Below are positions 57,052 through 64,000 of a stretch of 64,000 nt of DNA, piece by piece. This stretch comes from Nocardia anaemiae NBRC 100462. Lineage in GTDB: Bacteria > Actinomycetota > Actinomycetes > Mycobacteriales > Mycobacteriaceae. The notes beneath the pieces are model-generated. The model did not search any database, was not told the DNA's origin, and saw only the letters and a list, made by a program, of their open reading frames with translations. A program made the position numbers and the translations under genes. Where the stretch lies: positions 62,001 through 126,000 of the forward strand of contig NZ_BDAZ01000029.1 of NCBI RefSeq assembly GCF_001612725.1, given 5' to 3'. The number at the start of each line of letters is the position of its first letter. Position 1 is the first letter of the stretch.

Positions 57052-57906
57052 TCATCTCAGCGTCGTCCCCCACATATTCACCAGGTAGCGCCGCATCACG
57101 AAGATGAAGACCAGCGCCGGAATGATCAACGCGAACCCGCCCGCGAACCGGTACGGCGTAGACGCCTCGCCGAGCGTGGTGAGCACCTGCGCGGGCAGCG
57201 TGCGATGTCCGAGCGTCACGATGGTTGCGCCGAGGATCTCGTTCCACGACAGCACGAACGTGAAGATCGACGACGCCGCGAGGCCGGGAAGCGCCAGCGG
57301 CACAACGACTTTGCGCGCGGCCTGCCAGCGTGTGCAGCCGAAGACGCGCGCCGCCTCCTCGAGGTCGGCCGGTACCGCGACGAAGATGCTCGCGGTAATG
57401 AGCACGGTGGTGGGCAGCGCGAGCGTGGAGTGTACGAGCGTCACGGCGAAGACGGTGTCGTAGACATCCAGTCGCAGAAACATCGTGGCCAGCGGCACCG
57501 ACAGCACCACGATCGGCAGCGCTCGCACGAACAGGATGAAGATCTGGTAGGTGTCTTTTCCGCGGAAGGCGGTGCGAGCCAACGCGTATCCGGCCGGAGC
57601 GCCGATCACCAGCGACCAGAACACCGTGTATAGCCCGACGAGCACCGAGTTGCCCAGCGCCGGAACGGTTCCGGTCGCGCGGAAGAACGACTGCAGCGTC
57701 TCGGTGGAGAATTCACTTGGCAGCAATGGCTTCGGGAACTCGTTCAGCGCCGCGCGCGAGGACACCGCGGCGAGTCCGATCAGCACGATCGGCAGTGCCA
57801 TGAACAGCGTCACCGCGATGCAAGCCACCTGCACTCCGATGGCCCGCCACCGGCGTCGGCGCAGCGGTGCGCGATCGATCGGCGGCAGCACGGTGGCCTC
57901 ACTCAT
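57052..57906 (-). CDS. ABC transporter permease, MalG-type
   Basis: 284 residues with six TM helices. The EAA loop that contacts the ATPase is EEAARVFGCTRWQAARKVVVPLALPGL. A long periplasmic segment after TM1 (SSRAALNEFPKPLLPSEFSTETLQSFFRATG) is usual for MalG/UgpE relatives. GGAGGGG lies upstream of the ATG at 57906, which overlaps the preceding permease stop by 4 bases. The longer open frame to 58458 is a shadow of that permease. Confidence 0.92.
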   Translation of the reverse strand: MSEATVLPPIDRAPLRRRRWRAIGVQVACIAVTLFMALPIVLIGLAAVSSRAALNEFPKPLLPSEFSTETLQSFFRATGTVPALGNSVLVGLYTVFWSLVIGAPAGYALARTAFRGKDTYQIFILFVRALPIVVLSVPLATMFLRLDVYDTVFAVTLVHSTLALPTTVLITASIFVAVPADLEEAARVFGCTRWQAARKVVVPLALPGLAASSIFTFVLSWNEILGATIVTLGHRTLPAQVLTTLGEASTPYRFAGGFALIIPALVFIFVMRRYLVNMWGTTLR

Positions 57907-58748
57907 CGCGACCCCTCCGGTGCCCTGACGGTCCGCAGATAGAACACCGCGGTACCGAGCGAAATGGCCAGCACCACAAGCGATACGGCGCTCGCCACCG
58001 CCGGATTCTGCAGATTCGAATACCACTCGTAGGTCTCGCCGACCAGCAGCGGAAAGTCGCGGCCGGTGAGTGCCTGCGCCACGGCGAACGCCTGCAGCGC
58101 GAGGATGGTGCGCAGGATCAGCGCCACCTGCAGACTCGGTCCGAGCTGCGGCAGCGTCACATGGCGCAGCCGCTGCCAGAAGTTCGCCCCGAACACCTGC
58201 GCCGCTTCGTCGTAATCCCGTGGAATCAGCTGCACGCCCGCCACCACGATGACGAAGACCAGTGAGGTCGCCCGCCAGATCTCGGCGATCACCACCGCGA
58301 GCAGCATGGTGCCGGTGTGCTGATAGTTCAGCCACTGCACACCGTCCTCGGACAGACCGAGCCAGACCAGCAGTGAGTTCAGGTATCCGCGATTGCCGAA
58401 GATCGACAACCACACCAGTCCGGCGGCCAGTTCGGAGATCGCCAGCGGCACGCACCACAGGTAGAAGTGACCGCTGGCGAACCGCGGACGCGCCTGCATC
58501 AGCAGCGCCATACCGACCGCGAGCACCAGCTGGATCGGCACCACGATCACGATCAACAACAGCGTATTACGCAGCGCGGTAGAGAAATACGGGTCATCGA
58601 ACAAGCGCTTCCAGTGCGCGAGTGTGAAGCCGTGATCGTCGCTGAACGCGTCGAAGACCGCACGCACCAATGGCCAACCGAACAACGCGGCCAGCAGCAC
58701 GATCGAGGGCAGCAGCAGAATCCACGGGGAACCGAGTCGCGCTCGCAT
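57903..58748 (-). CDS. ABC transporter permease, MalF/UgpA-type
   Basis: 281 residues from ATG 58748 (an in-frame upstream extension to 58796 would overlap the solute-binding gene by more than needed). Six TM helices; the EAA loop is YDEAAQVFGANFWQRLRHVTLPQLGPSL. Partner of the MalG-type permease. The ATG lies 2 bases after the stop of the solute-binding protein. Confidence 0.92.
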   Translation of the reverse strand: MRARLGSPWILLLPSIVLLAALFGWPLVRAVFDAFSDDHGFTLAHWKRLFDDPYFSTALRNTLLLIVIVVPIQLVLAVGMALLMQARPRFASGHFYLWCVPLAISELAAGLVWLSIFGNRGYLNSLLVWLGLSEDGVQWLNYQHTGTMLLAVVIAEIWRATSLVFVIVVAGVQLIPRDYDEAAQVFGANFWQRLRHVTLPQLGPSLQVALILRTILALQAFAVAQALTGRDFPLLVGETYEWYSNLQNPAVASAVSLVVLAISLGTAVFYLRTVRAPEGSR

Positions 58749-58750
58749 AT

Positions 58751-60058
58751 CTACCCCACCGCGCAGATGTCGGCGACGGGATCGGGTGCCCAGCACGGCA
58801 CCTTCAGCTCGTCGAGAATGCCCTGCAGCACCCGGGCCTGCTGATCGAGTGTGGCCCGAATATCGGCTCCGTCCAACACAATCGAGCGGAAGCTGTCCTT
58901 GAACACCTTGCTCACCTCACCCTCGCGCTGACCGAGACCGACCGGCGGCAGCGACAGGATCGCACCCTGCGCCTGCTGCTGCCGGTGCACGGCATCGGCC
59001 TCGAGTTTTATCGCCGGAGGCAGATCGTCCGGGATGACGGTGTCGACCGACGGGAAGAAGCCATTGGAGCGCAGCAGGTCGATCTGGGTTTCCGGTTTGG
59101 TCAGCGCGCTGATGGTGCGCTGGGCGAGTTCGGTATCGGTGCCGCCCTTGGGAATCGCGAGTCCGGCGACCACGGCCATATAGCCGAGGCCGTGTTTGCC
59201 ACGTGGTGCGGGCAGCATGCGCCAGTCCCGCGGGTCGTGCTCGGGTGCGTGTACCAGGCGCACGACGTGATCCCATGCCATCCGCACCTCGCCGCTGGCC
59301 AGCGGCTCCTGCATGAAGTCGTAATTCGTACTCGACTGTGCGCAGTTGGCCCACAGTTCGCGGAAGTACTGCCAGGCCGTCACGGCCTCGGCCGAGCGGA
59401 AGCCGGTGATCTGACCACCCGTGAACGACGGCAGCAGATAGCCCTGGGTGAAGCGATGCAGCAGTCCCTTCGGCCCGGCGGGCAGTCCGAGCATCGGTCG
59501 GTTGCCATTGGCGCGACGCGCGGCGATCGCCCAGTCGAGGAACTGGTCGTAGGTCAGTGCCGTGGCGTCCGCGCCCGATGGCAGGTGTTGCAGCGCCTCG
59601 GCGTGCGCGGCGAGCAGGTAACTCGCTGTGGCCCAGGGGATGTACCACGTCCGGTCGGTACCGGCCCGCGCGAGTTGCAGGTAGGCGGCGGGCCAGCCGC
59701 GGTTGCCGAGGTCGGCGAGCAGCCCGGTGAGATCCTCGAGATAGCCGTCGGCCAGCGGTGCGATATCGCCGTGCAACCCGCCCAGCAGACCGACCTGCGT
59801 CGAACCGGCCCCGACCTGGCTGCGCACCTGACTCGCGAACGGACTCTCCTCGATGGTCACATAGCTGACGCCCGGCGCCGTCTTGCCGAGCAGGTCGCGG
59901 AACCGCTCGGCCTCGTCGGCGGGGCGGAATTGGGTTGAGAGAAAGAGCATGCCGCCACTGCCCGTGGTGGCGAAGCCGGTGCACGCGGCGGTGAGCGCGA
60001 GGGTAGCGATGCCCGCCGCGCCGAGGAACGACCGGCGCGTCAGGCCGGATGTCGGCAT
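58751..60058 (-). CDS. ABC transporter extracellular solute-binding lipoprotein
   Basis: 435 residues from ATG 60058 (GGGAG six bases upstream). The N-terminus combines a twin-arginine-like pair (TRRSFLGAAG, Arg8-Arg9) with a lipobox ending at Cys26 (ALTAAC), so it is exported, possibly via Tat, and lipid-anchored. The rest is an SBP_bac_1-type protein (GGLHGDIAPLADGYLEDLTGLLADL, then TWYIPWATASYLLAAHAEAL). It heads the operon binding protein-MalF-MalG-MalK. Ligands in this class are sugars, glycerol-3-phosphate or polyols; none is indicated here, since no catabolic gene is adjacent. Confidence 0.92.
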   Translation of the reverse strand: MPTSGLTRRSFLGAAGIATLALTAACTGFATTGSGGMLFLSTQFRPADEAERFRDLLGKTAPGVSYVTIEESPFASQVRSQVGAGSTQVGLLGGLHGDIAPLADGYLEDLTGLLADLGNRGWPAAYLQLARAGTDRTWYIPWATASYLLAAHAEALQHLPSGADATALTYDQFLDWAIAARRANGNRPMLGLPAGPKGLLHRFTQGYLLPSFTGGQITGFRSAEAVTAWQYFRELWANCAQSSTNYDFMQEPLASGEVRMAWDHVVRLVHAPEHDPRDWRMLPAPRGKHGLGYMAVVAGLAIPKGGTDTELAQRTISALTKPETQIDLLRSNGFFPSVDTVIPDDLPPAIKLEADAVHRQQQAQGAILSLPPVGLGQREGEVSKVFKDSFRSIVLDGADIRATLDQQARVLQGILDELKVPCWAPDPVADICAVG

Positions 60059-60334
60059 GGGTGGCTCCCGAGGCAGGAATGGACTCGGGTGAGCCGACAC
60101 CAATCGATCATGCCCAGATACAAACAGATGTGTGCGCACAGCCGAACGCGCAACTTCCCGTGAGTGAGAACAAAACCCGAGTTGTCTTGCGGCACAAATA
60201 AAAAGGAAGTCAACCCTCTCAAAAAAGTTATGAAGATCTTTGGATAACGAATTCTTTACGCACTGCCCCGCTCGGTCGCCGAGACCCCTATGCTCGGGGC
60301 TTTCACGAGTGATCGACGTTGCGATAGAAGAAGA

Positions 60335-60568
60335 ATGGGTAGCCCTATGACCGCCAGGACCGACCTAGAACACGAACTACGCGGGCCGCTGGCGGCAACC
60401 GGGATGATCACCGAACAGGAGGCCGCCGAACTGCTCGAGATGTTCCGCGCGGCCAAACAACTCGAGACGGCGGCGCTCATCGAGGCCATCGATGAGATGG
60501 TCGGCGCGCTGCCCCGGCCGTTCCGGGCGGTGACGAAGAAGATCATGTTCGGGAGCCGGCTCGGCTGA
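60335..60568 (+). CDS. Small helical protein of unknown function (77 aa)
   Basis: Start taken as ATG 60335 (ATG 60347 equally possible). Mostly helical, acidic in the middle (EHELRGPLAATGMITEQEAAELLEMFRAAKQLETAALIEAIDEMVG) with a basic C-terminus (RAVTKKIMFGSRLG). Its stop overlaps the next start by one base (60568), so translation is coupled. No family recognised. It is divergent from the ABC importer operon across a short A/T-rich promoter region. Confidence 0.68.
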   Translation: MGSPMTARTDLEHELRGPLAATGMITEQEAAELLEMFRAAKQLETAALIEAIDEMVGALPRPFRAVTKKIMFGSRLG

Positions 60569-61854
60569 TGAGTGATCTGGTAACCGGTGCCCAGATCGTC
60601 CTGCTGTCACGGACTTTGCACGCTCCCGTGGAGCGACTCGCGCATCTGGAGCGGTTGGGCAGTGAGAATCTGCACGAACTCCAGGAACGGCTGGCGGGGC
60701 TGATCTTCGACCAGCACAACGAGACGTTCGAGCGGATCAGCAAACTGGTGCCGATCATTCCGCTGCGCATCTCGATGCCGCTGGTGCAGCGCATCGTGCC
60801 GCCGATGATGACGGGCCGGGCCGCGGGCGCGGTCGGTGTCGATCACCCGAAGAAGGCGGCCGAGACGGTCGCCATGCTCGCGCCCGCGTATGTGGCCGAC
60901 TGTGCGCCGTATATGGATCCGCGCACTGTCGGCCAGCTCGCCGAGGTTGCGCCACCGGAACCCATCGTGCGGATTCTCAATGAAATGCTGGCCCGCAAGG
61001 ATTACATCACCGCCGGGCCGTTCCTCGACGCCTTCGCCACACCGACCCTGGTCGCGGCCTTCGAACAGGGCGTACTCGATGACGAGGGACTGATCTTCTC
61101 GGCCGCCTACGCCTACTCTGTCGCAGGCGTGAGCGCCATCTTCCGGCAACTGCTGGTCGGGCCGCGGCAGCGGGTCCCGCGCATGTTGCACACCGTGCTC
61201 ACCGGGTCGACGGGGCTGCAGTTGGCCGCGCTGTCGACGTTCGCGCGCTGTGAGGCCGATCTGACCGCATCGATCGGCGATGTCCTGCTCAGCGTCGGGT
61301 CCACCGAAATGATCGGCAATCTCATCGCCACCTACCTGCGGGCCGGTGCCGCACCGGAGTTGCTGACATTCATCGGGCGCCTGAGTAAATGGGCATTGGG
61401 AGCCCTGGCCGCGAATCCGATCATTGCCAACGACGCGGCGCTGGCCGGACTCGTCGGCAGCCTGGAGGGTCGCATCGAATCCGAGCTGTGGCGTGGACTT
61501 TTCAGCCTGATGGCACACGCCGACGCCGCAATCCAGCGCCGGATGATAGCCCTGCTCGCGCAGATGAACGATGCGATGGTGTCCGCACTGCCCGGCATCG
61601 CCACCGACGCCCACGACTGGCCGCTGCTGCTGGACCTGATCGCCGCCGCCGACACCCCGGTTCGCGGCCGCTTCGAAACGATGTGGTCCAACCTGCCGCC
61701 GGAGCGTCGCATCGATCTGGAGCACCGCATCAGGGAACTCGGCCTCAATATCCGCCTGGCGCCGGTGACCACCACGACCCTCTCGGTGGACGAGGTGTTC
61801 TACCGCCGCCGCCAGATGCGCCGCCGCTACGACGCCGCGCCGAGTTGGGACTGA
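60568..61854 (+). CDS. Helical-repeat protein of unknown function (428 aa)
   Basis: A soluble, largely helical protein. The middle section repeats a pattern like MgtE-N/HEAT-type helical pairs (AYVADCAPYMDPRTVGQLAEVAPPEPIVRILNEMLARKDYITAGPFLDAFATPTLVAAF and similar). The C-terminus is Arg-rich (YRRRQMRRRYD). It has no catalytic signature that I can see. The start shares a base with the small gene upstream, so the pair is likely a functional unit. No family assigned with confidence. Confidence 0.75.
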   Translation: MSDLVTGAQIVLLSRTLHAPVERLAHLERLGSENLHELQERLAGLIFDQHNETFERISKLVPIIPLRISMPLVQRIVPPMMTGRAAGAVGVDHPKKAAETVAMLAPAYVADCAPYMDPRTVGQLAEVAPPEPIVRILNEMLARKDYITAGPFLDAFATPTLVAAFEQGVLDDEGLIFSAAYAYSVAGVSAIFRQLLVGPRQRVPRMLHTVLTGSTGLQLAALSTFARCEADLTASIGDVLLSVGSTEMIGNLIATYLRAGAAPELLTFIGRLSKWALGALAANPIIANDAALAGLVGSLEGRIESELWRGLFSLMAHADAAIQRRMIALLAQMNDAMVSALPGIATDAHDWPLLLDLIAAADTPVRGRFETMWSNLPPERRIDLEHRIRELGLNIRLAPVTTTTLSVDEVFYRRRQMRRRYDAAPSWD

Positions 61855-61858
61855 GCGC

Positions 61859-62221
61859 TCACCGCTTGGCGTAGTCGGCGACGCCCTGCCAGTCGAGCAT
61901 GACGCAGGGTTCATCGCCAACGACCCAGGCATCGTGTCCGGGCGGGACGATCATGAAGTCGCCGGGGCCGTATTCCTGTTGTTCGCCGTCGTTCATGGCC
62001 ACCATCAGTCGGCCCGAGAGGCAGTAGCCCATATGGGCCGATTCGCAGCTGTCGGTCTGGGCGATCGGCTTGACGTGCTGCGACCACCGCCAGCCGGGTT
62101 CGAAAACCGCCCGGCCGACCGGGCCGCCATCGAGATTGACCAGATCGAGTTTGCCCTTGCCATCCTCGAACAAGCGGGTCTCCTCGGGCTTGTCGAAGCT
62201 CTTGTGCACCAGTCCGGACAT
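61859..62221 (-). CDS. Cupin-domain protein
   Basis: 120 residues forming a single cupin barrel: FEPGWRWSQHVKPIAQTDSCESAHMGYCLSGRLMVAMNDGEQ and YGPGDFMIVPPGHDAWVVGDEPC. The metal ligands H..H/E..H appear partly kept (SQHVKP, SAHMGY, PPGHDAW). It could be a metal-dependent dioxygenase, isomerase or simple ligand-binding regulator. A CRP-type site lies 75 bp upstream of its ATG. It is convergent with the helical-repeat gene, 4 bases apart. Confidence 0.87.
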   Translation of the reverse strand: MSGLVHKSFDKPEETRLFEDGKGKLDLVNLDGGPVGRAVFEPGWRWSQHVKPIAQTDSCESAHMGYCLSGRLMVAMNDGEQQEYGPGDFMIVPPGHDAWVVGDEPCVMLDWQGVADYAKR

Positions 62222-62295
62222 GGTTGTTCTCCTCGGTATCGCTGCCCCGACCCTCGATGGGGCACCACACCACCCCGCGGTGCCGCGCCATAAAA

Positions 62296-62311
62296 TGTGA
62301 CGCCTGTCACA
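62296..62311. promoter_or_regulatory. CRP/FNR-family binding site
   Basis: TGTGA-CGCCTG-TCACA matches the CRP consensus TGTGA-N6-TCACA exactly, as used by mycobacterial CRP and corynebacterial GlxR. It is 75 bp upstream of the cupin start and about 206 bp upstream of the hydrolase start, so the cupin is the likelier target. Confidence 0.75.
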
Positions 62312-62516
62312 GTTTAACGCGCAGTTCTAGCTGAAAGGTAGCTCGCGCCGAGGCGGCCGGAAAGCCGGTGCGTGCCGATGGGATCAGGCACTGACGAAAT
62401 CTGCTGTCTATCTGACCGATCCGGTCGGGGCTACCGACAACAGCGCGATCGCGGCGTTCAATTCGAGCACATCGCGCGCATCGCGACCTTTCGAAAACGC
62501 CTGGAAGGTAAGACAA

Positions 62517-63395
62517 ATGACCGAGTTCGTGACATTCGAGGAGGGGCGGATCGCCTGCGATGTCGTCGGGGACGGACCGCTGGTGCTGCTCTCGCACGGC
62601 ATCGGAACTTCCCGGCACGACTACCGCCATCTCGTACCCCGGCTTATTGCCGCGGGCTACCGGGTGGTCAATGCCGACCTGCGCGGGCACGGCGAATCCA
62701 GCCCCGGCTGGCCGTCGGTGACCGGTAAGGCGGCCATCAGCCGCACGGATGTCGCGGGCGATCTGCTCAGTGTGATCCGGCATTTCGGCGGCCCGGCGGT
62801 CATCGTCGGCCACTCGCTGTCCGGCGGGGCGGCTACCATCGCCGCGGCCGAGGCGCCGGAACTGGTCACCGCCATCGTCGAGATCAACCCGTTCACCAGG
62901 AGGCAGCGACTCGATATCGCTGCCTTGTGGACGGTGCCGCGGTACCGACGCGGGCTGGTGCGGTTGCTCGGCACGCTGCTGCTCGGTTCGCCGCGGCTGT
63001 GGCGCAGGTACCTCGATATCGCGTATCCGACCAAGCCTGAGGACTTTCCGAGCTACCTCGACGGCGTGTGCACGACCCTGTGCGAACCCGGCCGGTGGCG
63101 CGAGTTCCGCAAGACCGGCAAGACAACTCCGGCCGATGCCGAGGCGGCGCTGCCGCAGGTGCACCGGCCGACGCTGGTGATCATGGGCGCCGAGGATCCC
63201 GATTTCCCGGACCCGAGGGCCGAGGCCATGGCCATCGTCGCGGCCATGCCCATGGGCATCGGCAAGGTGGCCGTGATCGAGAACGGCGGGCACTATCCGC
63301 ACGCGCAATTCGGTGACCGGGTCGCCGAATTGATCATTCCGTTCCTAGGACGGCATGCCGCCGGTGTGGCCGCACCGGTCCGGCACGCGGGGTGA
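62517..63395 (+). CDS. Alpha/beta hydrolase
   Basis: 292 residues with a standard alpha/beta-hydrolase core: oxyanion segment LLSHGIGTSRHDYRHLVPRL, nucleophile Ser100 in VGHSLSGGAA, acidic residue in MGAEDPDFPD and catalytic His in ENGGHYPHAQF. It lacks an obvious lid or acyl-specific motif, so substrate is open (esters, lactones, epoxides). The gap of 295 bp upstream contains the CRP-type site. It precedes the GlxA-type regulator by 53 bp. Confidence 0.9.
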   Translation: MTEFVTFEEGRIACDVVGDGPLVLLSHGIGTSRHDYRHLVPRLIAAGYRVVNADLRGHGESSPGWPSVTGKAAISRTDVAGDLLSVIRHFGGPAVIVGHSLSGGAATIAAAEAPELVTAIVEINPFTRRQRLDIAALWTVPRYRRGLVRLLGTLLLGSPRLWRRYLDIAYPTKPEDFPSYLDGVCTTLCEPGRWREFRKTGKTTPADAEAALPQVHRPTLVIMGAEDPDFPDPRAEAMAIVAAMPMGIGKVAVIENGGHYPHAQFGDRVAELIIPFLGRHAAGVAAPVRHAG

Positions 63396-63448
63396 TCGGA
63401 CTGCACATTGCCGTGACAGTCCTGGGGGCGTGCGGTGATGATAGGGAT

Positions 63449-64000
63449 GTGTCGACGCCTCGCACGGTTGTCCTCGTGGTCTACGACGGCATCCAGCTGA
63501 TCGAATTGGCCGGTCCCATGGACATTTTCGGTGCGGCGAACGCTATTGTCGGCGCACCGGCCTACCGCTTGCTGACGGCGTCGCCGCGCGCGGGCGCCGT
63601 CGCGGTGGAGGGCGGTCTGACGATGAATGTCGACCATGCCCTGCCGGAGATCGCCGCCGGTGACGACGAGATCGACACCATGATCGTGATCGGCGGCAAC
63701 GGCGCCTTCGTCCCATCGGTATCGGCCGAGGTGGTCCGCGAGTTGCCCGCCATTGCCCGGCGTTCGCGGCGGGTGGCGTCGGTATGCGCCGGTTCGCTCC
63801 TGCTGGCCGGGGCCGGACTGCTCGACGGCTATCGTGCGACAACGCATTGGGGCGCGTGTGCGGTGATGGCCGAGCGTTTCCCGCGGGTGCTGGTCGAACC
63901 GGACCGGATCTACGTCAACGATGGCAACCGGTGGACCTCGGCGGGGGTCACCGCGAGTATCGATCTCGCGCTGGCCCTGGTCGAGGCCGATCACGGCACC
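63449..64000 (+). CDS. GlxA-family regulator (DJ-1/PfpI domain), 3' partial
   Basis: The frame is open to the window edge, 184 codons so far. The visible part is a DJ-1/PfpI-type domain: VVLVVYDGIQLIELAGPMDIFGAANA, GNGAFVPSVSAEVV, and the nucleophile-elbow region SVCAGSLLLAGAGLLDGYRATTHWGACAVM. In full-length members an AraC-type HTH follows, which should lie beyond the window. Such proteins regulate catabolic genes. GTG 63449 is used; GTG 63413 in frame is a possible earlier start. Confidence 0.85.
   Translation, partial: MSTPRTVVLVVYDGIQLIELAGPMDIFGAANAIVGAPAYRLLTASPRAGAVAVEGGLTMNVDHALPEIAAGDDEIDTMIVIGGNGAFVPSVSAEVVRELPAIARRSRRVASVCAGSLLLAGAGLLDGYRATTHWGACAVMAERFPRVLVEPDRIYVNDGNRWTSAGVTASIDLALALVEADHGT

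Noticed and set aside
1..64000. CRISPR arrays, rRNA or tRNA genes, insertion sequences
   Set aside because: No regularly spaced direct repeats, no cloverleaf that holds up on either strand, and no transposase-like frames were seen; a tRNA or covariance-model scan was not possible here.

Overview
The window is high-GC, densely packed actinobacterial DNA. It most resembles Nocardia or a close relative in the Mycobacteriales. This is inferred from gene content rather than a database search: a MoeY-type ThiF-nitroreductase fusion, a giant CtpI-type P-type ATPase, UdgX, a DosR/DosS pair with Acg-type nitroreductases and tandem universal stress proteins, a GT87 mannosyltransferase-like protein and mycobacterial-type ATP synthase Fo subunits. 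I see no rRNA, tRNA, CRISPR array or insertion sequence, so this looks like chromosome rather than a recent mobile island.

Layout. 1-8 kb: a cut-off membrane protein, a GT87 glycosyltransferase, a small unknown protein with a structured leader, the MoeY-like fusion, and an NCS1 permease divergent from a HutC/GntR regulator. 8-11.5 kb (minus strand): a Mut7-C RNase-like protein, then an ATP synthase cluster that holds only Fo genes (I, a, c, b, b') and stops where the delta half of AtpH and the whole F1 sector would be expected. 11.8-14 kb: a Rox-like flavin monooxygenase divergent from a TetR regulator, separated by a perfect 20-bp inverted repeat. 14-19.9 kb (minus): a tight run of eight genes (plasmid-stabilisation-like protein, UdgX, GH15 glucosidase/trehalase, SDR, nucleotidyltransferase, BON protein, metallophosphoesterase, lipoprotein). 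20-30.7 kb: a serine beta-lactamase-like esterase, a D-lactate/glycolate dehydrogenase-type FAD/Fe-S protein, and divergent from it a nine-gene, almost fully overlapping operon of a PoxB-like thiamine-diphosphate enzyme, a hemerythrin and a complete Mrp/Mbh-type cation antiporter. 30.7-35.6 kb: the CtpI-like ATPase.

35.9-43.9 kb: an unknown polytopic membrane protein, DUF2277, a two-ClpP operon whose second subunit has lost its catalytic serine, facing a PopR/ClgR-like regulator that ends in an ssrA-like tail, then an MBL-fold protein, a TetR regulator, a 3-hydroxyacyl-CoA dehydrogenase, a VOC protein and an ArsR-ArsC fusion. 44-53.2 kb: an AI-2E permease, a PAP2 membrane protein and a dormancy-type block (two USPs, DosS, DosR, two Acg nitroreductases) with DosR-box-like palindromes. 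53.5-64 kb: a DUF1460 protein, a nearly gene-free 0.7-kb stretch, a PQ-loop-like membrane protein, a complete ABC importer operon, a two-gene module of unknown function, a cupin with a CRP-type site, an alpha/beta hydrolase and a truncated GlxA-type regulator.

The recurring theme is energy conservation and stress under changing oxygen: quinone-linked lactate/pyruvate oxidation next to a cation antiporter and a hemerythrin, the DosRS block, Clp proteolysis and DNA repair. The observations most worth following are the Fo-only ATP synthase cluster, the ClpP pair with a dead subunit and its tail-degron regulator, and the PoxB-hemerythrin-Mrp operon.
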